A stretch of DNA of 64,000 bases from an uncultured Bacteroidales bacterium (GTDB lineage: Bacteria > Bacteroidota > Bacteroidia > Bacteroidales > UBA932): NCBI GenBank assembly GCA_947179325.1, contig CAMXAU010000006.1:62001-126000 (forward strand). The letters are read 5' to 3'. The notes below the pieces were generated by a model. That model searched no databases and was not told the DNA's origin. It saw nothing but the letters and a program-made list of their open reading frames with translations. Positions 52,228-61,641 of this stretch are shown piece after piece; positions within the stretch are counted from its first letter, which is position 1, and each line of letters opens with the position of its first letter. The position numbers were made by a program, and so were the translations under genes.

Positions 52228-54465
52228 ATGGAATATAGAAAATTTGTTTTTGCCCTGTCTGCACTCTTGGCAGCAATTGCATCCGTTAATCCTGCCCTGG
52301 CTGGAGATACGGATTTCAACAGGATTCCGAGGGCATGGAAATGGCTGAACCAGAAAGAGGTTATATTCAGCTATGACGGTACCTACAGCGACAGCACTGC
52401 ATTTGTCTTCGATGCATCACGCAGGAAAACCAGGACTGGAGTCTCGGCACCGGCAAGATATTCCAGCTTCCCTGTGAATCCTGAAGGGGCTGTGAACATG
52501 ACCTATTCGCCGGACTCTTCAAGGATAGCCTTCACAAGGGACAATGACCTGTATGTCGTTGATATAGCGACAGGTGTTGAGACACGTCTGACGTTTGACG
52601 GGACAGACCTCATACTGAACGGATATGCCTCATGGGTGTATTATGAGGAAATCCTTGGGCGTCCTTCAAATTACCGTGCGTTCTGGTGGTCTCCAGATGG
52701 CCGGAAGATCGGATTCTACCGTTTCGACAATACGCAGGTGCCGCTTTTCCCGATATATTCTCCTTTCGGCCAGGACGGCAGGCTCAACAATACCCGTTAT
52801 CCAAAAGCCGGTGAGACCAATCCTGCTGTACGTATAGGAATCATTGACCTGGAAGAGACTGCTTGTGCCCAGGAATGCTCCGGAACAACAGGGAGCGTCT
52901 CTGTCACCTGGGCTGATTTCGATGAAACTGAGGACCAGTATTTCGGCATCCCTTTCTGGGGTGCAGACAGCAGGGAATTCTTCATAGCAAGGATGCCGCG
53001 TATCCAGAATACCCTTGACCTCTATGCCGTTTCTGCTGCCGATGGCTCCAGGAGACATGTCTACCATGAGACCTATTCTACATGGCTGGACTGGATTGAC
53101 GGGGTTATATTTACAGAAAAGGGACTTTATATGGCCCGCAGCTTCGAGACCGGATGGGAGCAGATCTATTTCCTTCCATATGACGGCTCCGGGGTACAGC
53201 GCCTTACCGGCGGAACAAACTGGGGGATATCGCTGGTCCGTGTGGATGAGAAGAAAGGGGATGTGTATTTTACAGCAAAACGTGATTCACAGGTGCGTCC
53301 TGCATTGTACCGTGTTGACCGGAAGGGGGCTGTGACTGCCCTTACTGATCCATGCCTCTATGTCCAGGGGGTAAAGTTCTCTCCTGACGGAAAATATTTT
53401 GCAGCCTCTGTCTCAAACGGAGTGACGCCTTCAAAGGTGATTGTTTGTGAGACATCAAGGCAGAGCTACTCTTCAGCTTGCGTGGCAGAGACTTCAGTAG
53501 ACGGGGCAGCACCAGCTCAGACGAGAATTGTCTCAGGCAAAGGCCTTACAGTGGTGGCAGACATGGCTGTGGAGTCATTTGAACCGTCAGCATACGCTCT
53601 TCCGCGGATTGTAACCATGGTGACAGAGGACGGGTTTGAACTTTATGCCCAGATTGTATATCCTGTTGACTTTGACCCTTCTGCCAAATATCCTGTCCAT
53701 GTTGATATCTATGGCGGACCTAATTCGCCGTCTGTACATGACAGGTGGATCACCCCTAACGGAAACAACCAGTGGTGGTCAGAGAATGGCATCATACAGG
53801 TTGTTGCAGACTGCCGCGCTGCAGGGCATAATGGCCGTGCCGGTACGGACATGGTGTACAGAAACCTTACGGAATGGCCAGTGAGGGATTTTATCTCATG
53901 GGCGGAATGGCTGAAACAGCTTCCGTATGTAAATGGAGACAAGATCGGCGTAGAGGGATTCTCTTTTGGAGGGACAATGACATCGATGCTCCTGTTCAGG
54001 GCTTCGGACAGCTATCACTATGGTATAGCCGGAGGCGGCGTGTATGACTGGATACTTTATGACTCGCATTATACTGAGCGTTTCATGGAGACTCCTGAGA
54101 CGAATCCTGATGGATACAGGGATGCCTGTACTTTGAGATATGTGTCAGGATATCCTGTCCGCTATGATGCTGGCCAGGGGCATGCCGGATCTTCCGATAC
54201 TGTTGACGGCAATGGCTCCGGAACTGTCGCCGGCGCAGCCTGTGTGGAACCTGTAATGCTGAAGATTACGCACGGGACAGGTGATGACAATGTACATTTC
54301 CAGAATACATTGCAGCTTATAAATGCCCTGCATCGTAAAGGATGTAAATTCGACTTTATGATTTACCCTGACGGGATGCATGGATATGGCGGCTACCAGG
54401 GTGAGCATTTCCGTGCCGCAAACCGTGAGTTCTGGCTCCGCTACCTTAAAGGCTGCGTGAAGTAG
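52228..54465 (+). CDS. Dipeptidyl peptidase IV (S9B family)
   Basis: Start set at 52228 (MEYRKF), which opens a signal peptide ending ALA-G (residue ~26). The 745-residue enzyme has an N-terminal beta propeller and a C-terminal alpha/beta-hydrolase. Catalytic Ser lies in EGFSFGGTM (about 577), Asp in GTGDDNVHFQN (about 684) and His in PDGMHGYGG (about 715); the double-Glu loop SWVYYEEILGR (propeller) marks DPP IV. It removes X-Pro dipeptides from peptides in the periplasm. Follows the helicase by 45 bases. Confidence 0.94.
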   Translation: MEYRKFVFALSALLAAIASVNPALAGDTDFNRIPRAWKWLNQKEVIFSYDGTYSDSTAFVFDASRRKTRTGVSAPARYSSFPVNPEGAVNMTYSPDSSRIAFTRDNDLYVVDIATGVETRLTFDGTDLILNGYASWVYYEEILGRPSNYRAFWWSPDGRKIGFYRFDNTQVPLFPIYSPFGQDGRLNNTRYPKAGETNPAVRIGIIDLEETACAQECSGTTGSVSVTWADFDETEDQYFGIPFWGADSREFFIARMPRIQNTLDLYAVSAADGSRRHVYHETYSTWLDWIDGVIFTEKGLYMARSFETGWEQIYFLPYDGSGVQRLTGGTNWGISLVRVDEKKGDVYFTAKRDSQVRPALYRVDRKGAVTALTDPCLYVQGVKFSPDGKYFAASVSNGVTPSKVIVCETSRQSYSSACVAETSVDGAAPAQTRIVSGKGLTVVADMAVESFEPSAYALPRIVTMVTEDGFELYAQIVYPVDFDPSAKYPVHVDIYGGPNSPSVHDRWITPNGNNQWWSENGIIQVVADCRAAGHNGRAGTDMVYRNLTEWPVRDFISWAEWLKQLPYVNGDKIGVEGFSFGGTMTSMLLFRASDSYHYGIAGGGVYDWILYDSHYTERFMETPETNPDGYRDACTLRYVSGYPVRYDAGQGHAGSSDTVDGNGSGTVAGAACVEPVMLKITHGTGDDNVHFQNTLQLINALHRKGCKFDFMIYPDGMHGYGGYQGEHFRAANREFWLRYLKGCVK

Positions 54466-54485
54466 ACTGATGTCATATGATAAAG

Positions 54486-54525
54486 CTGCCTCCCTGGAGA
54501 TTGACATGGATCTTCAGGGAGGCAG
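54486..54525 (+). terminator. Terminator after the DPP IV gene
   Basis: Stem 54486-54500 / 54511-54525, 15 pairs with one G-T, and a 10-base loop. A weak T-rich stretch follows. It separates the DPP IV gene from the converging methyltransferase. Confidence 0.75.
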
Positions 54526-54571
54526 TTCTGTTAAGCTGTTTCTTGACTATGAACTCTACGCTTCCTGGAGA

Positions 54572-56008
54572 CTACATGGGCAGGCGTCTGCAGGCAAAAA
54601 GCCAGTTGGATGTCTTTATGGCCTTGGAACTATGGATTTCCATGGATGACGCGCTGTCCTGAACCGGCAGGCAGTCAGTACGGGACACCTTCAGGCCGAA
54701 GATGTGGAATTCATCTGAAGGCGAGACGCCGAGCTTCTTGCGAAGCATATCGCTTGTCATCGGGATGTTCCGGGCTGTTACCTCTGCTTCTGGAAATTCT
54801 CTGGAAAATTCCTTGATGGAGCGTTTGTCCAGAGGAACTGCCTTGATTACCTGGAATATCTTGAAAAATCCTCTCATGCTGCTGGCCATGGAGCCGTCTG
54901 CCGTTGCATGGCCTTGGCCGTCAGATGGATTTCCTGGTTCAATATGAGGTGACGGGCCGGTGGATTTCAGTCCGGTGATGAAATAATGTGTGGAACTGTC
55001 CAGCTGGGTGAGTCCAAACCTTTTACACAGGAGGTTGAATGGGGCGGCCTTCATCAATGCCTTGTCTGGCTCCAGAAGCAGGAAGTCCTTGTCTTGTCCG
55101 CCTTTCGGCAGGCTGCCGGAACTTTCTGGCTCATGTGCCGCCTGGGCCTCTTCGCTTCTCATGAATGTAAAACGGTTGCCGTTGCAGTTTGCGGAAATGG
55201 TGCATTCTCCGGTGTGTTCCCTGTCAAGCACTGCAAGCAGCTCCTTGCATTCTCCTTTTATTGACACGGTCTCAATGATTCTGCAATGCTGGCCGAGCCT
55301 GTTGACTACCATGTCTATATCCGCCATGGGGGAGAGCTTTACCATTACAAGCCTGGACAGCCGGAGCAATTCGTCCTTGAGCGTGAGTATGTCTGGCTGG
55401 CAGTCTTCAAGGAGGAATACTTTTTTTCCGTCTTCCGCCCTGCGGGCAGGATCAAGGAATATGATGTCCGGACGGAATGCGGAAAGCAGCCCTGACGGGG
55501 TTGAGATCGCCTTGTCCTGCATGCCAATGCTGTGCATGGACATTTCTCCCTCAGGGACAAGCATTGTGTTGCTGACTGTTATGTTGCCGAGGCCAAGTGC
55601 CGCGAAGTTATGCCTCGCAGCTTCTGCAAGTTCTGGATTCATCTCGTTGTACAGCACCTTTTCTGCAATCGCAGCAAATGCTGCACTGTCCACACCAAGC
55701 CCTCCGGTCAGGTCTGCTATGCGCAGCTTGCCTGGACGTGCAGACTGGCATAGCCCCAGTATAAGTTCAATTTTGCACTGTGCACTATCTTCGGATGAAC
55801 ATTGTTCTGCTGACAGTTTGCGGGGGTAAATGAGTGATGGCTCCGAGTAGAATGACGGCACTTTTGACCTTAGCTTTTTCCTGCATAGTATAGTGTTGAC
55901 TGCCAGTGCGATGTCTATTCCGCTACCGGCGTACTTCGCTTTATTGAGCAGCAGCCTGTCGGTATCATCGTTTTCGTGAAGCAGGATAAATTCAGAAAAT
56001 TTGTTCAT
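54572..56008 (-). CDS. PG_1098-type class I SAM-dependent methyltransferase
   Basis: A 478-residue protein. SAM-binding motif I is RIADLTGGLGVDSAAFAAI (about 95-113) with acidic motif II LYNEMNP and motif IV IIFLDPARR. The C-terminal third (about 320-478) fits the ferredoxin-like and THUMP-like parts described for the Porphyromonas protein PG_1098. The family is thought to modify nucleic acid; no substrate is established. The 71-residue N-terminal region before motif I is helical. Isolated gene between converging and diverging neighbours. Confidence 0.85.
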   Translation of the reverse strand: MNKFSEFILLHENDDTDRLLLNKAKYAGSGIDIALAVNTILCRKKLRSKVPSFYSEPSLIYPRKLSAEQCSSEDSAQCKIELILGLCQSARPGKLRIADLTGGLGVDSAAFAAIAEKVLYNEMNPELAEAARHNFAALGLGNITVSNTMLVPEGEMSMHSIGMQDKAISTPSGLLSAFRPDIIFLDPARRAEDGKKVFLLEDCQPDILTLKDELLRLSRLVMVKLSPMADIDMVVNRLGQHCRIIETVSIKGECKELLAVLDREHTGECTISANCNGNRFTFMRSEEAQAAHEPESSGSLPKGGQDKDFLLLEPDKALMKAAPFNLLCKRFGLTQLDSSTHYFITGLKSTGPSPHIEPGNPSDGQGHATADGSMASSMRGFFKIFQVIKAVPLDKRSIKEFSREFPEAEVTARNIPMTSDMLRKKLGVSPSDEFHIFGLKVSRTDCLPVQDSASSMEIHSSKAIKTSNWLFACRRLPM

Positions 56009-56459
56009 CTGGTGTCTGTTTTATAACTGGCTGGCAAAGGTATCAAATTTTCACGAGATACAGCCTTCTGCCGGGATTCCCCATGACGGGGTGTGTCAAG
56101 GCCATGCTGCGGTCTTATGGCATCACTCTGATTCTCCAAGGCATGGGTACTTTGTGAAGGATGGAGCCAGATGCTTTCCGGCCGGCAATCCGGTCAATGA
56201 ACAATATTTCAGACTCTTGCCATGAAAAATATGAATTTCAGATAATATTTTATAAATTTGAAGGATTTTGTTTCCGGTTGCGGAACGGAAAGCCGCGAGA
56301 CTTTCAGATATGCCTGAAAACAGTATTAAACAGGAACTTAGGTTTGAGTGATGCAGAGGCCGTGGAATGGGATGTCTCCTGTTTATCTTGATCAGGCCGG
56401 ACTGTCTTTGCAGCAGCTGTGAAGGAGAGAATCAATTAAAATTTATATTATATACAGAT
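56009..56459. other. 451-base gap upstream of the phosphosugar mutase
   Basis: No convincing gene was found. A TAAATTTG box at 56253-56260 is followed by about 200 bases of leader with no clear stable hairpin. Reading frames in this gap contain no recognisable domains. Confidence 0.5.
56253..56260 (+). promoter_or_regulatory. -7 box (TAAATTTG) upstream of the phosphosugar mutase
   Basis: TAAATTTG in an AT-rich stretch, about 200 bases before the start codon. The spacing is long and the upstream TTTC is imperfect, so the assignment is weak. Confidence 0.3.
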
Positions 56460-58118
56460 ATGGAAAAAGATTTTAGACAGGTGGCCCAGAGCTGGATTGA
56501 CGGCAACTATGACCACGAAACAAAATGCAAGGTCCGTGAACTCATGAATGACCCTGCCGCGCTTGAGGATGCATTCTACCGTAACCTTGAGTTCGGTACA
56601 GGCGGACTGCGTGGAGTTATGGGAGTTGGAACCAACAGGATGAACAAATACACTGTCGGCATGGCTACACAGGGGCTTGCCAACTATATCAAGAAGAACG
56701 TCCCTGGTGAACATAATGTCTGCATCTCCTTTGACAGCCGCAACAACAGCAAGGAGTTCGCAAAGATAACGGCTGATGTCCTTTCTGCAAACGGGATCCA
56801 TGTCTATCTGTATGATAACCTGCGTCCTATCCCTGAACTCAGCTATGCCGTGAGAAGCAAGAAGGCTACAGCAGGAGTCATGATCACAGCTTCGCACAAT
56901 CCTAAGGAATACAATGGCTACAAGGTGTTCTGGAGTGACGGGGCGCAGATCATTGCACCTGTCGACAAGGATATCGTGGCAGAGGTCAATGCAATTTCCG
57001 ACCCTTCGATGGTAAGGTTCGAACCGAAAGAGGAATGCGGTGGAATCGAGATGATGGGCGCAGAGATGGATGAGGCTTATCTCAATGATGTCCTTACGCT
57101 CATGCTTTCCCCTGAGGCTTGTGCAAAGCACAGGGACCTCAAGATTGTCTATACTCCTCTTCATGGTTCGGGCGTGAATATCGTTCCGGCAATCCTGAAA
57201 AGGCTTGGCTTTGAGAAAATATATCATGTTCCGGAGCAGGATATAAATGATGGTGATTTCCCTACAGTTAAATCACCGAACCCGGAGGAGTCCTCTGCGC
57301 TTGAGATGGCGATTGCAGTTGCAGACAGGGAAGGGGCAGACGTCGTCCTTGCAACAGACCCGGATGCAGACCGTGTCGGCATAGCTGTGCGTGACAATGA
57401 CGGGAAAATGGTCCTTTTCAACGGAAACCAGACAGGCGCGATGCTTACATATTACATCCTTACGCGCTGGGCTGAACTTGGCAGGCTTGACAGCACCAAA
57501 TATGTCGTGAAGACCATTGTGACTACAGAGCTTATCCGTGCGATTGCAGACAAGTTCGGTGTCAAGGTATATAATGTGCTGACAGGATTCAAGTATATCG
57601 CTGACATTGTACGCCGCAATGAGGACAAGGGCGAATTCATATGCGGAGGTGAAGAGAGCTACGGCTTCAATGTCGGCCAGTTTGTGCGTGACAAGGATGC
57701 TCCTATTGCATGTGCCATGGTTGCAGAATGCGCAGCATGGGCGGCAGAGCAGGGTAAGACGCTTTATCAGCTGATGCAGGACATCTATGCGGAGTTCGGA
57801 TATTACAAGGAGTCGCTGACCTCGCTTGTACGCAAGGGCAAGTCCGGTGCAGAGGAAATCGCGGCAATCATGGTTGACATGCGCAACAATCCACCAAAGG
57901 AACTCGCCGGCTCACCTGTAATAAAGGTTGTAGACTATAACAGGCCGGAGGAGACAGGACTTCCAAAGTCGAATGTACTCCAGTTCTTCAGCGAGGCTGG
58001 CGATGTTGTCTCTGTACGTCCGTCAGGTACAGAGCCTAAGATCAAATTCTATTTCGGTGCGCATGGTGCAGATGCTGATGCCAAGATTGAGGCTTTGCGT
58101 GCGCAGTTTGTGAAATAG
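56460..58118 (+). CDS. Phosphoglucomutase/phosphomannomutase
   Basis: Start set at 56460 (MEKDFRQV). The 552-residue enzyme has the four alpha-D-phosphohexomutase domains: active-site phosphoserine loop TASHNPKEYNG (Ser near 145), Mg-binding DPDADR (near 300), sugar-binding CGGEESYGF, and phosphate-binding RPSGTEPKIKFYF at the end. It interconverts glucose- or mannose-1- and -6-phosphate. Length fits the YbbT/PgcA-like bacterial branch. Substrate preference not determinable. Confidence 0.94.
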   Translation: MEKDFRQVAQSWIDGNYDHETKCKVRELMNDPAALEDAFYRNLEFGTGGLRGVMGVGTNRMNKYTVGMATQGLANYIKKNVPGEHNVCISFDSRNNSKEFAKITADVLSANGIHVYLYDNLRPIPELSYAVRSKKATAGVMITASHNPKEYNGYKVFWSDGAQIIAPVDKDIVAEVNAISDPSMVRFEPKEECGGIEMMGAEMDEAYLNDVLTLMLSPEACAKHRDLKIVYTPLHGSGVNIVPAILKRLGFEKIYHVPEQDINDGDFPTVKSPNPEESSALEMAIAVADREGADVVLATDPDADRVGIAVRDNDGKMVLFNGNQTGAMLTYYILTRWAELGRLDSTKYVVKTIVTTELIRAIADKFGVKVYNVLTGFKYIADIVRRNEDKGEFICGGEESYGFNVGQFVRDKDAPIACAMVAECAAWAAEQGKTLYQLMQDIYAEFGYYKESLTSLVRKGKSGAEEIAAIMVDMRNNPPKELAGSPVIKVVDYNRPEETGLPKSNVLQFFSEAGDVVSVRPSGTEPKIKFYFGAHGADADAKIEALRAQFVK

Positions 58119-58236
58119 CCCGGCTTCCGGTATGCCGGGGAACCGCCAAGGCCAGGGAAGGCAGGCGGCGACAGAGGAAACATGTGGCAGGGGCTTGAAT
58201 AACCCCTGCCTGATTATGAACATATAAATATATATT

Positions 58237-58698
58237 ATGGAAAGAACATTGGTAATATTGAAGCCATGTACATTGCAGCGTGGACTTGTCGGAGAAGTGA
58301 TCTCGCGTTTTGAGAAGCGTGGGCTCAGGCTGGTCGCAATGAAGATGAAGCAGCTTACACCAGAGATCCTTGAGGTGCATTATGCTCACTTGAAGGACAA
58401 GCCGTTTTACCCTTGGCTGAGGGACGGAATGATGGCTGCACCTGTGATCCTGTGCTGCTGGGAAGGGTTTGAGGCTGTAAGGGTAGTGCGCGAGATGGCC
58501 GGTACCACAAACGCACGCAATGCGGCTCCAGGTACAATACGTGGCGACTATTCACTCAGTGCCCAGGAAAATATTGTACATACATCAGATTCACTTGAGA
58601 ATGCTGCCATTGAACTGGAGCGTTTCTTTGTTCCGGAGGACTATTGTGAATATCCTTCTCCGCTGAACCAGTACCTCTATGCTCCTGACGAGAAATAG
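58237..58698 (+). CDS. ndk: Nucleoside diphosphate kinase
   Basis: A 153-residue enzyme with the NDK core: ERTLVILKPCTLQRGLVGEVISRFEKRGL, then RDGMMAAPVI and NARNAAPGTIRGDYS, and the active-site His115 in NIVHTSDS. It transfers the gamma phosphate between nucleotides. The C-terminus is slightly longer than in E. coli NDK (Bacteroidales type, ending LNQYLYAPDEK). Own transcript probable; followed by a strong terminator. Confidence 0.96.
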   Translation: MERTLVILKPCTLQRGLVGEVISRFEKRGLRLVAMKMKQLTPEILEVHYAHLKDKPFYPWLRDGMMAAPVILCCWEGFEAVRVVREMAGTTNARNAAPGTIRGDYSLSAQENIVHTSDSLENAAIELERFFVPEDYCEYPSPLNQYLYAPDEK

Positions 58699-58723
58699 AG
58701 ACGTGCATATATAAAATGAATAT

Positions 58724-58763
58724 AGCCAGGAGCAGATAAGGTGAATCCTCTATGCTCCTGGCT
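58724..58763. terminator. Terminator after ndk
   Basis: Perfect 11-bp stem 58724-58734 / 58753-58763 with an 18-base loop and a following TTTTCTTT run. Also near the stop of the converging thioesterase gene. Confidence 0.85.
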
Positions 58764-58771
58764 TTTCTTTA

Positions 58772-59152
58772 TCACATCTCTTCGTTCTTGCTCCTGAATC
58801 GGGAGATGTCTATGATGAACCTTTCATGAAGCCCCTCGCCGATCAGGCCCTTTTCATTATATGCGGCAACCTTGAAAGTAAGTTTCCTGCGGTCAATTCC
58901 GATCAGTTCGCATTCAGACCGGACATTCATTCCCACCGGTGTGGAGCTGACATGCGAGACATTCACATGTGTCCCGACTGTTTCCTGGTCTTCACCGAGA
59001 TAAGGCTTGACGCAGGTCCTGCATGTCCTTTCCATCAGTGCTATCATCATGGGTGTAGAAAACACCCTTACAGTCCCGCTGCCTATGTGGCTGGCAGTCA
59101 ATTCTTCAGTTACAACTTGTTCTATACTGTTCCTTAGTCCTGTCTTAAGCAT
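58772..59152 (-). CDS. Thioesterase, hot-dog fold (FlK-like)
   Basis: A 126-residue single-domain hot-dog protein: VVTEELTASHIGSGTVRVFSTPMMIALMERTC, ETVGTHVNVSHVSSTPVGM, then VAAYNEKGLIGEGLHERFII. The THVNVSHVSSTPVG segment matches the fluoroacetyl-CoA thioesterase-like family. It hydrolyses acyl-CoA thioesters; substrate not known. Its start codon overlaps the stop of the upstream decarboxylase/cupin gene by 8 bases. Confidence 0.88.
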   Translation of the reverse strand: MLKTGLRNSIEQVVTEELTASHIGSGTVRVFSTPMMIALMERTCRTCVKPYLGEDQETVGTHVNVSHVSSTPVGMNVRSECELIGIDRRKLTFKVAAYNEKGLIGEGLHERFIIDISRFRSKNEEM

Positions 59153-60191
59153 AATTCCAAAAATTAATTAATTGATCTCCCGCAGCCATGCTGCGGTGGC
59201 GGCTTTCTGCAATTTCCAGGCCGTAGAGAGGAACTGACATATTGCCAGCCTGTCCCCATTCCTGGTACCACCCATATCCTCCGACGCAGATGAGAGTCTG
59301 TACGCAGTTGTGATGGATATGCCAATTGTTTCTGCATCCAGGCTCGAATGTGACATTGGACGGTGCGCCGGGACCTTCTGCCAAAGGGGCGAGATAGCTT
59401 TTGCCCGTGAAATATTTTCCGTATGGATTTATTTCTCCGATTGGGAAAATCATGTTCTCTACAGGTCTTCCCTTGAACAGCTCTCCATAGATGTCCTGTA
59501 TTTTCTCACCATATACGGCAGCTATTGCCTCTGCCGCCCTGTATGCTTCCACGCATCCGGCCCTGGAGGCGAGATTCAATGGAATTGACTTTATCTCAGC
59601 TTCGCCAAGTCCCATGTTCATCGCGCCCCGTATATGTGAAATGAGCTGTGGCTCTGCTCCTTTCAATGCACTTAATGCACTTACAGTCACTAATTCACGT
59701 TCACTGTATGATAGATTGTCCCTTTGGAATATGTCTCCGAAGAGATGAGCCTTGAGGTAATAGTCCGTCGCAGGTGCGAATGTATAGTTGAATGGCTTTC
59801 CGCTGACCGCAGTCTGGATTTCAGTACCTCTGGCAAGTGCGTTGAAGTCAGCAGGTACAGGTGACGCTTCAACGCCTTCCGGTGTATGCAGCCCTTTCAG
59901 TTCCCGTTCCTGCATTACTGCCTGGAGGGTGTTCAGTGCATTCAGGCTTCTCGGGAATCCGGTATATGCGTAGAGATGTGACAGGGATTCCTTGATCTGG
60001 CTTGCTGTAAGCCCATTGTCGAACCCTTCACCTATTGCTGCCCTAAGTCCTTCCATGTCTCCCTTAGCCTCAAGGCAGGAGATAGCAGACAGGCTCTGCT
60101 GCTGTGGTGTCAGGATGTTATCTGTCGTCTGTGCATTTGAGATGCAGCCTATTGCCAATGCCAATGATGCTGCCGTGACTGTTTTTCTCAT
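59145..60191 (-). CDS. Carboxymuconolactone decarboxylase/cupin protein with abnormal C-terminus
   Basis: A 348-residue exported protein (signal peptide near SNA-Q, residue ~20). Two carboxymuconolactone-decarboxylase (AhpD-like) domains occupy about 40-135 and 150-250, followed by a cupin: ENMIFPIGE ... VTFEPGCRNNWHIHHN with the first metal-binding His pair. After GWYQEWG the sequence leaves the family pattern; the second cupin motif (PG, then His, PxxxxHWHG) is absent in frame. A +1 frame right after this point reads LRPGN...PPPQHGCG, which resembles the missing part. The gene probably has a frameshift and 3' truncation, so the cupin may be non-functional. Confidence 0.8.
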   Translation of the reverse strand: MRKTVTAASLALAIGCISNAQTTDNILTPQQQSLSAISCLEAKGDMEGLRAAIGEGFDNGLTASQIKESLSHLYAYTGFPRSLNALNTLQAVMQERELKGLHTPEGVEASPVPADFNALARGTEIQTAVSGKPFNYTFAPATDYYLKAHLFGDIFQRDNLSYSERELVTVSALSALKGAEPQLISHIRGAMNMGLGEAEIKSIPLNLASRAGCVEAYRAAEAIAAVYGEKIQDIYGELFKGRPVENMIFPIGEINPYGKYFTGKSYLAPLAEGPGAPSNVTFEPGCRNNWHIHHNCVQTLICVGGYGWYQEWGQAGNMSVPLYGLEIAESRHRSMAAGDQLINFWNYA

Positions 60192-60261
60192 GTTTTCTGG
60201 ATTTTATGTGTTGCCCGGCAAAAATCCCGGACTCTGTCCCGGAAATCTTTGCTTTCACAGG

Positions 60262-60269
60262 CAAAGGTA
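60262..60269 (-). promoter_or_regulatory. -7 box (TACCTTTG) for the decarboxylase/thioesterase pair
   Basis: Minus-strand TACCTTTG followed by CC, about 70 bases upstream of the decarboxylase start. -33 not recognised. Confidence 0.4.
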
Positions 60270-60338
60270 TCCAGAAACTTTTGCCTGCCGTTTATACAGA
60301 ATACGGATATGTTTACCAATTTTACTCTTTATGCGTGG

Positions 60339-61037
60339 CTATAAGGGGAATACCATGTTGAAAAGCGGTACAAGTATGGCAGTCATAAGTCCCATGAGTG
60401 CGATTGCGAGTCCGCTGACAGCCCCTTCGACTGCGCTGTTCTCTATGGCCCTTGAAGTACCAAGCCCATGTGCCGCGCATCCCATTGCCAGGCCTCTGGC
60501 AACCGGGGTCTTTATGCGGAATATCCTCAGAATCGCAGGTCCGAAGACCGCCCCTATGAACCCGCAAAGGACAACGGATACAGCTGTCAATGACGTGTTG
60601 CCGCCAAGCATTGCACTCAGGTCCATGGCTATCGGTGTGGTTACTGATTTAGGTTCCAGGGACTTGATGAAGATGTCATCCAGGCTGAACATCCTGCATA
60701 ATATGTATACGCTTCCTATTCCGGTGATGCTCCCCGCAGTCACAGAAACAAGTATGGATACCATATTCTTGCGTATTGTCGCGATATGGTCATATAGCAG
60801 AAGGCCGAGAGAGACGACGCATGGCCCGAGCAGGAATTCGATCAGCCTGTTGGATTCCATGTAGAATGAGCACGGGATGTCCAGGACTTTCAGAATCGAG
60901 ACAATGACCGGTATGCAGATCAGGAAAGGATGCAGCAGTGATATGCCAGACTTGTTCTTGATCCATAGTCCAAGCAGGTAGGACCCGATTGTCAATACGA
61001 GCATCATCGGGACATTCATGAATATCTCCCTGATCAT
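60339..61037 (-). CDS. lrgB: LrgB-family membrane protein
   Basis: Start set at 61037 (MIREIFMNV), overlapping the LrgA stop by 4 bases (ATGA). The 232-residue product has about seven hydrophobic segments and the LrgB/CidB landmarks ALLHPFLICIPV-like start, LGPCVVSLGLLLY, LEPKSVTTPIAM and GCAAHGLGTSRAIENSAVEGAVSGLAIALMG. LrgAB pairs are linked to export of murein hydrolases or pyruvate/glycolate. Second gene of the pair. Confidence 0.93.
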   Translation of the reverse strand: MIREIFMNVPMMLVLTIGSYLLGLWIKNKSGISLLHPFLICIPVIVSILKVLDIPCSFYMESNRLIEFLLGPCVVSLGLLLYDHIATIRKNMVSILVSVTAGSITGIGSVYILCRMFSLDDIFIKSLEPKSVTTPIAMDLSAMLGGNTSLTAVSVVLCGFIGAVFGPAILRIFRIKTPVARGLAMGCAAHGLGTSRAIENSAVEGAVSGLAIALMGLMTAILVPLFNMVFPL

Positions 61038-61405
61038 TTTTCTGCCTCCTTTCTTTTTCTGCCAGACATCCTTATGAAGCATTCTTCAGCAAGTCCGGTA
61101 ACTGCAAGGACACATACAGTCGACAGGAAAACAACACAGAGCCATCCTGCGATGTTTGCGCTTATCAGTCCCCATTGCTCCATTATGCCGATAGAGGCAG
61201 GGATGAAGAATATTGTCATGTTCCTGGTCAGGAAATCCGCTGTTGTCCTGATGTCATCCTCCTTTATAATCCTGCAGAGCAGCGCGATGAACAGCAGCAC
61301 CATGCCGCATACGCTTCCCGGGATGAAGTTGCCTATGCACCATGAGCAGATATTGCCGAGCGCAAGGAAAAGCAATATTATGAAGATACCCTTTATCGTT
61401 TTCAT
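61034..61405 (-). CDS. lrgA: CidA/LrgA-family membrane protein
   Basis: Start set at 61405 (MKTIKGIF). The 123-residue protein has four membrane helices and the LrgA motifs IPGSVCGMVLLFIALL and FFIPASIGIMEQW. Works with LrgB. The start is 40 bases downstream of a minus-strand TATATTTG box at 61445. Confidence 0.93.
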   Translation of the reverse strand: MKTIKGIFIILLFLALGNICSWCIGNFIPGSVCGMVLLFIALLCRIIKEDDIRTTADFLTRNMTIFFIPASIGIMEQWGLISANIAGWLCVVFLSTVCVLAVTGLAEECFIRMSGRKRKEAEK

Positions 61406-61444
61406 ATTATGTCCTTTTTTGAGGCCTGTGCCATTTACGGGCGG

Positions 61445-61452
61445 CAAATATA
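61445..61452 (-). promoter_or_regulatory. -7 box (TATATTTG) for lrgAB
   Basis: Minus-strand TATATTTG followed by CCG, 40 bases upstream of the lrgA start; -33 not clear. Confidence 0.45.
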
Positions 61453-61528
61453 TAGCTATTTTCTATATCCGGTATATTTTTTTAATTGTTTCCCGCTTCT
61501 GGCATGTCCGGAATCATGGGGATTTTTG

Positions 61529-61536
61529 TATGTTTG
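61529..61536 (+). promoter_or_regulatory. -7 box (TATGTTTG) for the TlpA-like gene
   Basis: TATGTTTG followed by CAGC in the gap between divergent genes; about 105 bases upstream of the start codon. No exact -33 TTTG. Confidence 0.4.
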
Positions 61537-61641
61537 CAGCCACTTGTGCTTCTGCTGTCTTGCTGAATCCTGACGGAGGCAGCAATGGCCTGATCCGGGA
61601 AGCCTTGTGTGTATTGTATTGGAACTTAATGTTGAGCAGGT

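Noticed and set aside
53636..53942. Reading frames on both strands within the DPP IV gene
   Set aside because: They are shadows of the strongly conserved S9 domain in other frames.
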